A DNA stretch of 64,000 nucleotides from the NCBI RefSeq assembly GCF_011493005.1, contig NZ_CP049157.1, positions 1,798,001 through 1,862,000 on the forward strand. Reading direction: 5' to 3'. The position numbers and the translations under genes were made by a program. This stretch comes from Caballeronia sp. SBC1 (lineage in GTDB: Bacteria; Pseudomonadota; Gammaproteobacteria; Burkholderiales; Burkholderiaceae). The notes beneath the pieces are model-generated. The model did no database searches. It was not told the DNA's origin and worked only from the letters and a program-made list of their open reading frames with translations. Below, piece after piece: positions 34,068 through 43,377 of the stretch (positions are counted from its first letter, which is position 1; every line of letters starts with the position of its first letter).

Positions 34068-35716
34068 TCCGGGCTCTTCCTGTCGGTTTGTGCCAGCTTC
34101 GCTTTCAGCGCCTGCTGGAGAAGGATGACAGGCGAAATTTCACCTCGCCGCCATATCAGCCATTGGATTCCCAGGCCCCAAACAACGGTCAGGCTTGCCA
34201 GCACACCCACCAGCAAGAATACGTCGTTATAGGCCAGAACATTCGCTTCGCGCGACACGCGTTGCGACAGTTGCCACGCCCCCTCGCGAACCTGCGCGGC
34301 GACCACTGGGTTACTCATGACCAGCGACTGGACAAGTTCGTTCGAATGAAACTTTTCACGAACCGTCTGAAATGTACCGAGGAGGGTGCTGCCAACTACG
34401 CCTCCGACGCTCTGGCTGATGTTGAACACGACGACAAAGCTCACCAGATAATTCTGGCCGCCGGCCAGCACCATTCGCGAAGCGCCGAGCACCATGGCCC
34501 GTCCCAGGAACAGAAGCGAGGCGAAGCCGATCAATCCCTGGCTGACATAGAAATTTGCCGGCCTCGACAGGTTGGTCGCGCCAGAATCCATAAAGGCCCC
34601 GATCGCGATCAGCAGGGCCGCCGCGACAATCGGCTTCCCTGGATTGTCGGGATTGAAGGTCAACGCACTGACAACGATCCCGGCGATCGATGCCGCCAGG
34701 ATGATTGAATTAAGCGTGATCATCTGGTCATTGAGCATGCCAAACAATGTCAGCAAGCCAACCGACCCATAGGTTTGCTCGGAGAGGAGTATGCGGATCG
34801 CTGCCGCGATCAGCATGACGCGGATCACTTCGCGGGTGCCCAGCCAGCGCGTATTGATCAACGGACTGACGCGGCAGTGTTCGATGATCAGGCCTGCTCC
34901 GATCAGTGCCACGCTGCCGGCGAGCGCCCAGCCCAGCCAGGCGCGATCGGTCCACCATTCGATCCGGCCTTCGGAGAATACCGCCACGAATAGCGCGAGC
35001 CCCGGCGCCAGCAGGGCCAGGGTCAGAAAGTCGGCCGGCTCGAATACCTTGCGGCGCTCGCTTGGCGGCAAGGGCAGGACCATCACGGCAGCAAGCGTCG
35101 CCAGTGCCATCCCCAGTTCGAACCAACCGAGCCTGTGCCAGTTGCCCGTCTCCAGCAGCCCGGGCGACAAGACGCGCGCCAGCGGCGTCGCAAGCTGGGG
35201 AACGCTGATGCCAATGAGCATCCCGAGCATTCTTTTTGGTGGGAGCATCGACTGCATCAGATAATAAATGCCCATCGACGAGAGGCCGGCTGCGGAGATA
35301 GCGCTGATGGCTCTCACGGCGACCGCCGACCAGAACCCTTGCGCGAATAGATGCAGCAGTGCGATCACGGTGTAAGTCACAAGCACGGCGGTGACGAAGC
35401 GCCGCAAACCGAATTGCTGGCGGAATTTCACGAGGATCAGGTTGGCGGACGCATAGACCATGAAATAGGCAGCGGTGAGCCAGGTCGCCTCGTCGCTGTA
35501 GAGACCGAGCGTCCCCTGCGCGTAAACCAGGTTCACCGACACGAGCCCATTGCCCAGGCCCTGGGTGATCCCGATCAGGCATCCGATCGCGAAATAGGCA
35601 TAGCGCCTTGCCGGCGGATGGTCGGGACTTGCGGGACTGCCCAGTATCAGCGGCTGTTCATGCGGCTTTAACGCGTAGTTGCTTTCTTCATCGCTCTCTT
35701 CAAATTGGGTAGACAA
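34064..35716 (-). CDS. emrB: MFS multidrug efflux pump, DHA2 (EmrB-like, 14 helices)
   Basis: The 550-aa polytopic protein starts with about 35 polar residues followed by YAYFAIGCLIGITQGLGNGLV. It has the length and about 14 hydrophobic segments of the DHA2 family, including FMVYASANLILVKFRQQFGLRR and a long loop before the last helix (REKFHSNELVQSL, QRVSREANVLAYNDVF) characteristic of EmrB/FarB-type transporters. It is the proton-driven inner-membrane component and first gene of the operon. Substrates (drugs, fatty acids, aromatic acids) cannot be told. No regulator gene is adjacent. Confidence 0.9.
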   Translation of the reverse strand: MSTQFEESDEESNYALKPHEQPLILGSPASPDHPPARRYAYFAIGCLIGITQGLGNGLVSVNLVYAQGTLGLYSDEATWLTAAYFMVYASANLILVKFRQQFGLRRFVTAVLVTYTVIALLHLFAQGFWSAVAVRAISAISAAGLSSMGIYYLMQSMLPPKRMLGMLIGISVPQLATPLARVLSPGLLETGNWHRLGWFELGMALATLAAVMVLPLPPSERRKVFEPADFLTLALLAPGLALFVAVFSEGRIEWWTDRAWLGWALAGSVALIGAGLIIEHCRVSPLINTRWLGTREVIRVMLIAAAIRILLSEQTYGSVGLLTLFGMLNDQMITLNSIILAASIAGIVVSALTFNPDNPGKPIVAAALLIAIGAFMDSGATNLSRPANFYVSQGLIGFASLLFLGRAMVLGASRMVLAGGQNYLVSFVVVFNISQSVGGVVGSTLLGTFQTVREKFHSNELVQSLVMSNPVVAAQVREGAWQLSQRVSREANVLAYNDVFLLVGVLASLTVVWGLGIQWLIWRRGEISPVILLQQALKAKLAQTDRKSPE

Positions 35717-36181
35717 GACATTCCCCCTAATTTACCGAACGCAAACTATCAGTGTCTGGCTGCGCACTGTCAGAACATTAGCAGCGCGCACGGGAAGTAC
35801 TGCATACGGAGAGCTTTCAACGCCAATCATGCGACGGTAGACGCGATGAACACCTGGCCGCAAGTTTTCCTGCTGAGCCGGGCACCGGGAACGCCTGGAC
35901 ACCATTCGTTTGCGACGTGACTTGCCCGATGGCTGGAGGAAACTCGACTACCAACTCCGCGGCATCACGCGCAGCTCAGTCCCTCGTCCTCTTCAATGGC
36001 TATCGTGATCCTGGCGACACGTACAAGTATGCACAATTCTACAATTTTGACCCGCACAGTGGCAGCTACTTCATCCTGCAGCAGACCTTCACATCGGACG
36101 GTCTGAATCGACTCTCGCACGAGGCCGACGATAGCTCAGGCAAGCCGTCGATTGCTACATCGACACGCCGTTGATGCGCGT
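35717..36181. other. Non-coding or decayed stretch upstream of the efflux operon
   Basis: It should hold the promoter of the leftward efflux operon. A short + frame (35917-36174) reading FNGYRDPGDTYKYAQFYNFD is protein-like but has no recognisable family and no good start; it may be another gene fragment. Confidence 0.4.
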
Positions 36182-36367
36182 TCACTGAGCCTGATCGATC
36201 TGCGACAGGCGGTCGTATTCGAAGTAGGGGAGCGCGGCCCCATTGACACGAATTTCGATGCGCCTATCGGGGTGCTCAAACACGTCCAGATACTTGTGGA
36301 TCAAGCTCCGATTCTCGACCGTAGCGGCCAGCCAATCTTGGGCGGGGGTTGCCGGCGCGGAATCCAA
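36182..36367 (-). pseudogene. Transposase C-terminal remnant, ISNCY-like
   Basis: The leftward frame ends with IHKYLDVFEHPDRRIEIRVN, GAALPYFEYDRLSQIDQ, which resembles the PDGRIE...LPY..YD...DQ region near the end of ISNCY-type transposases. The rest of the transposase is absent on both sides and the frame stops just after IDQ. Identification rests on that one motif run. Confidence 0.4.
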
Positions 36368-36379
36368 GGTCCCGAGGCC

Positions 36380-36680
36380 ATCATCAACGTCCGTACGGTT
36401 TCAACTGCCAGTTCGATGCCATGGCATCCGCGCAGTGGCAGGCACTTTTCCAGCATCAAGGCGAGCGACCTGCGGCTAGTGGATGCGCACGACACGCAGA
36501 CCATCGATCGCCTCGACGCGCCCGACATCACCGCGTGGGCAATTCATTCGGCGATCCACAGGCGGCATAACGAAGCGCGTTGCATCCTGCACGTTCACTC
36601 GAAATACACGGCCGTGCTGTCATGCCTGCAAAACCCGGTGCTGCCACCGCTGCGACAAAGTAACGGCTTGGGACGCTAAC
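36380..36680 (+). pseudogene. Class II aldolase/adducin-domain fragment
   Basis: In the + frame the residues HFSSIKASDLRLVDAHD, DAPDITAWAIHSAIHRRHNEA and CILHVHSKYTAVLSCL match the core of class II aldolase/adducin proteins, including the metal-binding HVHS-type histidines. Both ends are missing. The following 36690-36810 reads IDQRDRRIAELEEEVKRLR, an unrelated coiled-coil tail of unknown origin. Confidence 0.5.
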
Positions 36681-36814
36681 TGCGCAAAGCACATCCAGCA
36701 TCGCTTCGATGCCGCAGACGTTGCTGCTGCCATTGATCAGCGTGATCGACGTATTGCTGAACTTGAGGAAGAGGTGAAGCGTCTACGCGTCGTCGCGGGC
36801 AGGATGACATAAGG

Positions 36815-37306
36815 TTGCCAGTGAAGCGCCAAGTCTGTGCCGGGAGTTGCCGGCGCCTCTCGGTGGCGATGGTCAATGTCCGCGGTGACTCTGACAGCGA
36901 ACGCTGGGGCGGTGAACCCGTGTGGCCTAAAGGGTCGCGTGCTGCTGATCGCCGTCAGGCAGGGACAGGCTATGAAGTGTCGTTCACCATGGCCGGCGAT
37001 TTTACATTTGGGTGCTTCACTCGTTAATCAGATTAAACAGACTGCGTTCGCCCTTGGACACGAATCCCAGTGTGCTGGCGACCGCTTTGGCCGTAGATCA
37101 AGGATCGTATTGTTGACCAACGGGATCTTTAGTACGCTCATGGGAATGACGTTGGGCCGCGACCGATATTCGTCCAATGCATGGCGCGATGCGACTGATT
37201 TTTCCGACGAGAAGCATTGACTGCAAGTTCAGCCGGCGCGCGTGGGGGCCGATAAACTCATAGCGCCCAATCGCGGCTGGCTAGCCCTGAAGGAGGGAGA
37301 ACAGCA
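36815..37306. other. Non-coding stretch before the DUF427 fusion
   Basis: No domain is recognisable in any frame. The last 40 bases contain GGAGGGAG, the SD for the next start at 37307. Confidence 0.4.
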
Positions 37307-37816
37307 ATGGGACTGTCATGGCAACAAGGGCCGCTCTCACCGGGAGCAATCGGTCGGTTTCTCGTGCCCGAATCGCTGCCCAAGAGACTGTTGTACGTCG
37401 AGCCGTTGCGCCGGCGCATGCGCGTGTGCTTTGGTGGAAACTGGATCGCCGATAGCGAGCAGGTTCTCCTCCTGTTTGAACCAGGCCGCTATCCGGTAGC
37501 CTACTTCCCGGAGACTGACATCTCTCCGAATACTCTCGAACGCATCGACCATACCACCCAGCACCCCGACCTCGGGCCCACATCCTGGTACGCCGTCCGG
37601 GCGGGTGCGCAGACCGCGCCGCGAGGGGCGTGGCAACACACGATCCTGCCCGCCCACGCCAGCGAACTGCAGGCGCGCGTTGCGGATCGAGGCGCTTTCA
37701 CCCGGATGGCGTTCTTCATTCGAGGCATTATTGCGGAGCTGGACGACTGGCGCGGCGAGTGGGAACGCTGGGCTCGCGCCCTCAGCAGCTGCGCATCCGG
37801 TTGCACCAGGATTTAG
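37307..37816 (+). pseudogene. DUF427 protein with lost C-terminus, fused into a MOSC-reductase gene
   Basis: After a strong SD the frame reads a normal DUF427 N-terminus: LSPGAIGRFLVPESLPKRLL, RRRMRVCFGGNWIADSEQVLL, HPDLGPTSWYAVRAG, WQHTILPAHASELQARVA. From about residue 125 the chain no longer matches (expected FAWRAMDAF... region absent) and runs in the wrong frame of the next gene until 37816. The break is near 37676-37684. This looks like a deletion joining two genes rather than a natural fusion. Confidence 0.7.
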
Positions 37817-38864
37817 CTCGCTAGCGGTAACGGCGATCGAGCGGGAGTGCGTGGACGTCCTGTCGCTGACGTTGCAGCGCGCGGACGGTCAGCCGCTGCG
37901 AACGGCTTTGCCCGGCCAGTATGTGGTCTTGCGTCTTCAACGGTCCGCCAGTGGGCCGCCGCTTTTGCGCAGCTATTCGCTCTCGAGTGCCCTTTCGACG
38001 GAGCGTTATAGGATCAGCGTGAAGATCGAGCCGAATGGAGCGGCTGGCACCTGGCTGCGGGAGCATGTCCGGGTGGGTGATACTCTCGACGTGAGCGTGC
38101 CGCGCGGAAGCTTCATTCTGCAGCCCGGAGGAGGGCCGGTTGTGTTGCTCAGCGCGGGAATCGGGGCGACGCCTGTTCTGGCCATGCTGCACACGCTGGC
38201 GGCAGCCTGCTCGATGCGGCAGGTCTTATGGCTCCACGGGGCTCACGATGGACAGCACCATCCATTCGCCGCCGAAACACGCCGCCTCGTGCAAGCGCTT
38301 ATACACGGCCGCAGCCATGTCTGTTACAGCAGGCCGGGCCCACACGACCGGCTGGGTCAGGATTTCGACGTTACCGGACACCTGTCGCGAGCGGTCCTGG
38401 ACGAGGTGGGCATCCGGCAAGAGGCGGATGTCTACGTCTGCGGGCCCGCTCGCTTCATGGCAGACATGAAAGAGGCGCTCGCAACCTTGCGCGTAGCGCC
38501 GGAGCGGATTCACGTCGAATTCTTCAACGGCGGCGAGTCGATGACTCCTGGCATTGTCGGTACCCCGACGCGAGCTTCTCATCTTCCCAAAGACGATGCC
38601 ACCACGGGTCCGCTGGTAGCGTTCGCGCGCAGCGGCATCACCGCCCACTGGAGGGCCTCCGCCTATCAGAGCATTCTGGAGCTGGCCGAGGCGTGTGACG
38701 TGCCCGTCCGATGGTCGTGCCGCACCGGTGTCTGTCACAACTGCGAGAGCGGACTGATCGCTGGGTCCGTCACCTACCAGCCTGATCCGCTTGATCCCCC
38801 TGCAGAAGGAAATGTCCTGATCTGCTGCGCCCGGCCGCGCGATGACGTGGTGATCGACGTCTGA
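37605..38864 (+). pseudogene. MOSC/ferredoxin-reductase/2Fe-2S oxidoreductase, 5' truncated
   Basis: The native part begins near 37682 with ALRIEALSPGWRSSFEALL, the tail of a MOSC domain; the preceding frame is antisense noise from the DUF427 gene. Then follow an FNR-type module (FSSLAVTAIERECVDVLSL, PGQYVVLRL, RSYSLSSA for FAD, LLSAGIGATPVLAML for NAD) and a C-terminal plant-type ferredoxin with WSCRTGVCHNCESG and a fourth Cys in ICCARP. The first two hundred or so residues of the MOSC domain are missing. The reductase half has no visible lesion, so expression from an internal start cannot be excluded. Confidence 0.7.
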
Positions 38865-38938
38865 GCGGCGTCGCAAGTGTGGCGTACGCCCCCTGGAGTG
38901 AGCACGCCGTTGATCGGGCCTGATCTCGCGCCGTCGCG

Positions 38939-39571
38939 TCAGCCGTTCTTGCGCTCCTTGAGCCGCTTCCGGTGCGCCGCAACCTTCGCGCGGTTACCGC
39001 AGATCGCCATGCTGCACCACCGGCGCGCGTGGCCCCGCGTGTGATCGGCAAACATCAACGTGCACCGCGGACCTTCGCACGCCTTCACGTGCGTGAAATC
39101 TTCTTCACACACGAGTTTCGCCAACACCTTCGCTATGGGCATCAGTAACGACTCCGGTGATTGCCAGCGTCGATTCTCACGAAATTCAAACATCGTCACC
39201 CCGTTCGTGACGTCAGCGACGACTTCGCCATTTCGTTCGTCCCGCTCAAGCAGTTGATTCAGTGGCTCCAGCTCACGCACATCCCTGGCGACTAACGGCC
39301 GCCCCTTTCGCTTCTGGACAAATCCCCTGAACCACTCCCGCAGCGCGCGCGCCTGCGCCGCAGCGGCGTCGAGTTGAGCCGGCGTGGACCGCGACCGCAT
39401 CGCCGCGAGCGCGGCGCGGGGCACCAGCCCTGCCTGCTCCAACCAGGCCAGCAAGCCTTCTCCGTCGCTGATCCAGTCGACTTCCTCATCCACTGGTGTT
39501 GCAACCGAGTTCAGGAAATCGAGGCCCGGGGCATCGGCCACGAATATCGCAGGAATCTGACGGTAGTCCAT
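38939..39571 (-). CDS. CGNR zinc-finger (ABATE domain) regulator
   Basis: The 210-aa protein has an N-terminal ABATE-type helical domain (FLNSVATPVDEEVDWI, GLLAWLEQAGLVP, LREWFRGFV) and a C-terminal CGNR zinc finger (CEGPRCTLMFADHT, RRWCSMAICGNRAKVAAHR), a DNA-binding module of stress-type regulators. It is divergent from the damaged hydrolase and the quinone oxidoreductase genes (39781-41020), which it may control. The 209-bp gap holds AT-rich promoter sequence (TTTTTAAAAAGCC-like, about 39654). Confidence 0.88.
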   Translation of the reverse strand: MDYRQIPAIFVADAPGLDFLNSVATPVDEEVDWISDGEGLLAWLEQAGLVPRAALAAMRSRSTPAQLDAAAAQARALREWFRGFVQKRKGRPLVARDVRELEPLNQLLERDERNGEVVADVTNGVTMFEFRENRRWQSPESLLMPIAKVLAKLVCEEDFTHVKACEGPRCTLMFADHTRGHARRWCSMAICGNRAKVAAHRKRLKERKNG

Positions 39572-39780
39572 CTATCAAGACGAAAGTGAAGTAACGATGC
39601 TCACATTGTAACCACTAAAAACACACTTGACAAGTTACATGTGCCATGCGTAACCTTTTAAAAAGCCTTGGAAAGGTTACATGGTGTATCGCCGATATAT
39701 GAGCATCAGCGACCTGTCGTGCCGACAGTCGGTCGCCGCGTTCATCACTTGTCTAATCCTGTTGATCTGACGAGGGAAAC

Positions 39781-39992
39781 ATGTCCTCTATCGCCTATCG
39801 CCATGCCGACGTCGACGGTTTCAAGGTGTTCTATCGAGAAAGAATGATCCGTTCTTCTTGCCGGCAGGCGCCGAGGCATTCAGACGCGACATACCGGGCG
39901 CGGTAGTGCGCTTCTTCGATACCGGGCATTTCGTGCTGGAAACGCACGCCGCGGAGGTCGTCGCGGCCATTTCGGATTTCCTCATTCGCTGA
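39781..39992 (+). pseudogene. Alpha/beta hydrolase with internal deletion
   Basis: The start has an SD (GAGGGAAAC) and encodes MSSIAYRHADVDGFKVFYRE, the typical hydrolase N-terminus. Directly after, in the -1 frame, comes NDPFFLPAGAEAFRRDIPGA, VVRFFDTGHFVLETHAAEVV and a natural end (AISDFLIR, stop at 39992). About 200 residues including the nucleophile are missing; only the catalytic histidine region (GHF) remains. It sits 56 bp upstream of the oxidoreductase gene. Confidence 0.8.
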
Positions 39993-40048
39993 CGGGCAGC
40001 GGCTCGTCAGCATCAACAGCAGTCCAATCAACTATTAGGAGAATAGTC

Positions 40049-41020
40049 ATGCGTGCAATAGTGCTCGAAAAGTTCGGCGACTTCGATAGCCTCGTCTATA
40101 CGGAACTGCCGGAACCCGAGCCACTGGAAGGTCATGTGGTCATCGAAATCAAGGCTTTCGGCCTCAACCATGCCGAGTTGCATATGCGGCGCGGCGAGTG
40201 GGCCGAAGCTGCCAAGGTCAGCGGCATCGAATGCGTGGGCGTGGTGAAGTCGTGTCCTGGCGGCGAATTTCCTGTCGGCGCGAAAGTCGCTGCGTTGATG
40301 GGCGGCCTCGGACGAACCATCAACGGCAGCTATGCGGAATACACACGGGCACCCGTGGCGAACGTGGCGCTGATCGAGTCCGATCTGCCGTGGACCGAAC
40401 TCGCGGCGATTCCGGAAACTTATGCGACCGCGTGGACGTGCCTGTTCCGCAATCTCGAGATCGAAAAAGGGCAAACGTTGGTGATCCGCGGCGCGACGTC
40501 GTCGTTCGGACAGGCGGCAGTCAACCTTGCTGTGAACGCCGGCGCAAAGGTCATCGCGACGACGCGTAGTCCCGCGCGCTTTGCGATGCTTGAGGATCTC
40601 GGCGCCTCGCACGCCGAGATCGAAGGCCCCGATCTGTCGAAGCGCATCGCCGAAGCAAAGCGCATCGATGCGGTGCTCGACCTCGTCGGCAACAGCACGG
40701 TTCTCGACTCGCTTGCCATGTTGCGGCGCGGCGGTCGGGCTTGTCTTGCGGGCTGGCTCGGCGGCCTCGCTCCAATAGCGGATTTCAACCCGCTGGCGCA
40801 AATGCCGAGCGGAGTTGATCTGACGTTCTTCGCCAGCTTTGTGTTCGGCACGCCCGGTTTTCCGCTTTCCGACGTACCGCTTCAGAAGATCGCCGAAGAC
40901 GTCGCCGCCGGCCGTCTTAAGGCAAAGCCGTCCCGTGTGTTCGGTTTCGATGAAATCCGCGAAGCGCATCGCGTGATGGAAGCCAACGAAGCTGGTGGAA
41001 AGATGGTCGTCGTCCTCTGA
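40049..41020 (+). CDS. Zinc-independent quinone oxidoreductase/alcohol dehydrogenase (MDR superfamily)
   Basis: The 323-aa protein starts after AGGAGAATAGTC. Motifs: GroES-like N-terminus (MRAIVLEKFGDFDSLVYTE, GLNHAELHMRRGEW), a Rossmann segment (LVIRGATSSFGQAAVNLA) binding NADPH, DLVGNSTVLDSLAMLRRGG, and a final FDEIREAHRVMEANEAGGKM. Zinc ligands are absent, as in QOR-type enzymes that reduce enones or quinones. It appears intact although its upstream neighbour is deleted internally. Confidence 0.88.
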   Translation: MRAIVLEKFGDFDSLVYTELPEPEPLEGHVVIEIKAFGLNHAELHMRRGEWAEAAKVSGIECVGVVKSCPGGEFPVGAKVAALMGGLGRTINGSYAEYTRAPVANVALIESDLPWTELAAIPETYATAWTCLFRNLEIEKGQTLVIRGATSSFGQAAVNLAVNAGAKVIATTRSPARFAMLEDLGASHAEIEGPDLSKRIAEAKRIDAVLDLVGNSTVLDSLAMLRRGGRACLAGWLGGLAPIADFNPLAQMPSGVDLTFFASFVFGTPGFPLSDVPLQKIAEDVAAGRLKAKPSRVFGFDEIREAHRVMEANEAGGKMVVVL

Positions 41021-41106
41021 CCGACCAGGTGCTCATGGGACGACGAGAATTGATAGTCGTCCATGAGAATCGCGTGCTCCAAATGTCCGCCGCTGGCGGA
41101 CTACGG

Positions 41107-41271
41107 CCGGCTTGCAGCGGTCTCAAGCTCGGGGCCCATACCGCGTGGAGTATGGAGCATGGTCTCGCCACGCTGATCCTGGCGAACCGCGCGCCGCGCG
41201 TGGACACGAAAGTGGCGATGCCAAAGTTGATCGACCTCGTCGTGATGATGCTACTTGGCGCCATCACGGCG
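41107..41271 (+). pseudogene. TetR-family regulator C-terminal remnant
   Basis: The frame contains LKLGAHTAWSMEHGLATLIL and KLIDLVVMMLLGAI, matching the W.x.HGLA.L region of TetR C-terminal (WHG-type) domains. There is no HTH domain or start. The frame then runs on without similarity to 41424. Confidence 0.5.
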
Positions 41272-41534
41272 GGTCCGGATCATTTCCCAGAGCGTGATTC
41301 AGCAATGCGCGCTCCTTCAGAAGCCAGTGGTGGTTACGCGCACAGCTCGAAAGCGCGCCAAAGCGTAGTCGTCGTCGCTGTCGAGAACGCGGCACCGGTG
41401 ACGCGCCCGGGAATATCGTTCTGAACGTGTACGAAACTGGCGCTGATGCACCACCCCGCTTCGCGCGGTCCAGCGGCGGACCTGAATGGCGGATGCCCGG
41501 GGTCGGTATGGTCTACTGTGGATTATCGAGCCAT

Positions 41535-41567
41535 GCGGATGACGCCACAGCGGCGTCATCCGCTTTA
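41535..41567 (+). terminator. Rho-independent terminator-like hairpin
   Basis: A 12-bp perfect stem (GCGGATGACGCC with GGCGTCATCCGC) encloses a 5-base loop and is followed by TTTATTA on the + strand. It would end rightward transcripts from the oxidoreductase/TetR-remnant side and converges with the leftward gene at 41579. Confidence 0.7.
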
Positions 41568-41578
41568 TTAACCTGAGG

Positions 41579-42139
41579 TCAGCGCAGCGTCCGGAAACTC
41601 ACGCGAAATTCTTCCGTGAAGGCCTGCGGTTGCTCCCAGGCCGCGAAGCGACCGCCCTTCGGAAGGCGGTTGTAGTGAATCAGCTTCGGATACGCCTTCT
41701 CGGTCCAGCTCTGCGGGGCCGCGAAGATCTCATCCGGAAACACGCTGACGGCAACGGGAATCGCAACGTGCTTCGGCGCAAAGAAGTTGAGCTTGTTTTC
41801 CCAATACAGCCGCGCCGACGAAACACCCGTATTCGTCAGCCAATAGAGCGTGACATTGTCGAGCACGTCGTCTCGCGACAGTCCCTCGGGCTGGCCGTCA
41901 AAGACGCGCGCAATCATCGCCTGACTGGCTGCGTCGTGATCAAGCATCCATGCGGCGAGGCCGATCGGCGAATCACGGATCGCGGCTTTGTCGCCGCCCC
42001 CCGGTGGGGCAACTTCAGTAATGGATTGACTCGTTTCCGCAAAGGCGTACCGGCTCAATGAGGCCGCAGCAAGGGACGCCGTTGCCACACCAATAAAACG
42101 ACGGCGCGACGGCGCATGGGGGTCGATACTGTCCAACAC
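41579..42139 (-). pseudogene. Tat-exported epoxide hydrolase with in-frame internal deletion
   Basis: The start MLDSIDPHAPSRRRFIGVAT is a twin-arginine signal ending near YAFAETS. After about residue 48 the sequence jumps to the C-terminal half of an epoxide-hydrolase-like alpha/beta hydrolase (DSPIGLAAWMLDHD, TLYWLTNTGVSSARLYWENK, AVSVFPDEIF). The middle with the oxyanion hole and nucleophile is gone, although the frame is kept. The expected catalytic His in GGHFAAWEQP is an Arg (GGRFAAWEQP). The product cannot be catalytically active. Confidence 0.78.
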
Positions 42140-42326
42140 ACAAATTCATTAAAGAATTTAGTAATCTTAATGATTAAAGTAACAGCGACACAATGTATTG
42201 ACTAATCAAGCTCGTCAAAGTCGTGAGATGCCAATGCGCATGGCAGCCTCGTGGGAATGGAGAGGCACCGTCACGCCAATGCCATGCCCGACAAGCAATG
42301 CAATCAAATAATTGTCATGGATACAT

Positions 42327-43232
42327 TCAAACGTACTTCAGCAATTCAAATGCCGGTAGGCGGGGAGCGAGGCATTGCTTGGTCTGGTCTATATGTGCAT
42401 ATGTCGCTGGCGAGCGGTGGATCGATCTCGTTCGCTTCACGTTCTTTACTGCGACAAACCAACTTTGCTTGCCGCCGCGATGATCGCGTCGGCAACCGCC
42501 TTCGGATGACTCAATTGCGACGTGACTCGAATCGACATGAATCGTCGTTGCACCGATCTCCCTTGCCATCGCTTCCTCTGCGCGCGGATCGATCATGCGG
42601 TCGTGGTTGGCTACCACGAACCAGGATGGCTTCGTGTGCCACGCAGCGATACTCACCTTGTCGTCCAGACAGCCCGCGAACCACGGTCCCTGCGTCGTCG
42701 CGAGGATACGTGCTTGCGCTGGCGGCAGATCCTGGGCGAAGTCATTGACCACCGCGTTGGTGGACAACGTCAGGAAGTTGGCGGAGTCCTTCCTCAGTTC
42801 GCCGGCCCAGGCCGGAGCCGGCTGGTCTTTCATCATGTCGTTGACCGATGCGCCACTGTCCGGAACGAGAGCGGCTACATATACGAGTGCCTTGACTCTG
42901 GCGTCGTCGCCAGCCTGGGTGATCACGAAGCCGCCCCACGAATGGCCTACGAGCACGACGGGGCCAGTTTGCTGTTCTATTGCTCGCCTCGTCGCAGCCG
43001 TATCATCCGCGAGCGAGCTAAGCGGGTTTTGAACCGACACCACATGAAGACCACGCGCCTCGAGCAGCGGGATTACCTTATCCCAGCTCGATCCGTCAGC
43101 GAAAGCGCCGTGCACAAGGACGACATTCGTTCCTTTCAGGTCCTGTGGCGGGGCAGCATTGGCCGTGTGCAGCGAGAACATGCTGCCAAGCAGGAACGCC
43201 GACGTGAGATATCTCTTCAACAGTCGATACAT
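42327..43232 (-). CDS. Exported alpha/beta hydrolase with frameshifted C-terminal tail
   Basis: ATG at 43232 follows AGGA; residues 1-27 form a Sec signal (YLTSAFLLGSMFSLHTANA). The catalytic Ser lies in LVGHSWGG, the acid region in VVANHDRMIDP and the His in VDSSHVA, so the triad is present. Just after SSHVA the frame is shifted: the alternative frame continues LSHPKAVADAIIAAASK and stops at 42446, the normal family end, whereas this frame adds 39 unrelated residues. It is a salicylate-esterase-like hydrolase with a possibly impaired last helix. Confidence 0.75.
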   Translation of the reverse strand: MYRLLKRYLTSAFLLGSMFSLHTANAAPPQDLKGTNVVLVHGAFADGSSWDKVIPLLEARGLHVVSVQNPLSSLADDTAATRRAIEQQTGPVVLVGHSWGGFVITQAGDDARVKALVYVAALVPDSGASVNDMMKDQPAPAWAGELRKDSANFLTLSTNAVVNDFAQDLPPAQARILATTQGPWFAGCLDDKVSIAAWHTKPSWFVVANHDRMIDPRAEEAMAREIGATTIHVDSSHVAIESSEGGCRRDHRGGKQSWFVAVKNVKRTRSIHRSPATYAHIDQTKQCLAPRLPAFELLKYV

Positions 43233-43377
43233 ACGGGAATCCTCGTTAAAAGTGTGGGGTGAGCAGTTAGCATCGCAGGCAACTCGCGCGGAAGGACGTC
43301 GGCCCAATGACCGGCACCACCGCTATCGGTCGCGAAGCCGCCTGGAATTCTTTCCTTAAGGCTGGGCACGTGGACGC

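Noticed and set aside
36837..37220. 127-aa + frame
   Set aside because: No recognisable domain and lies in a decayed segment; not reported as a gene.
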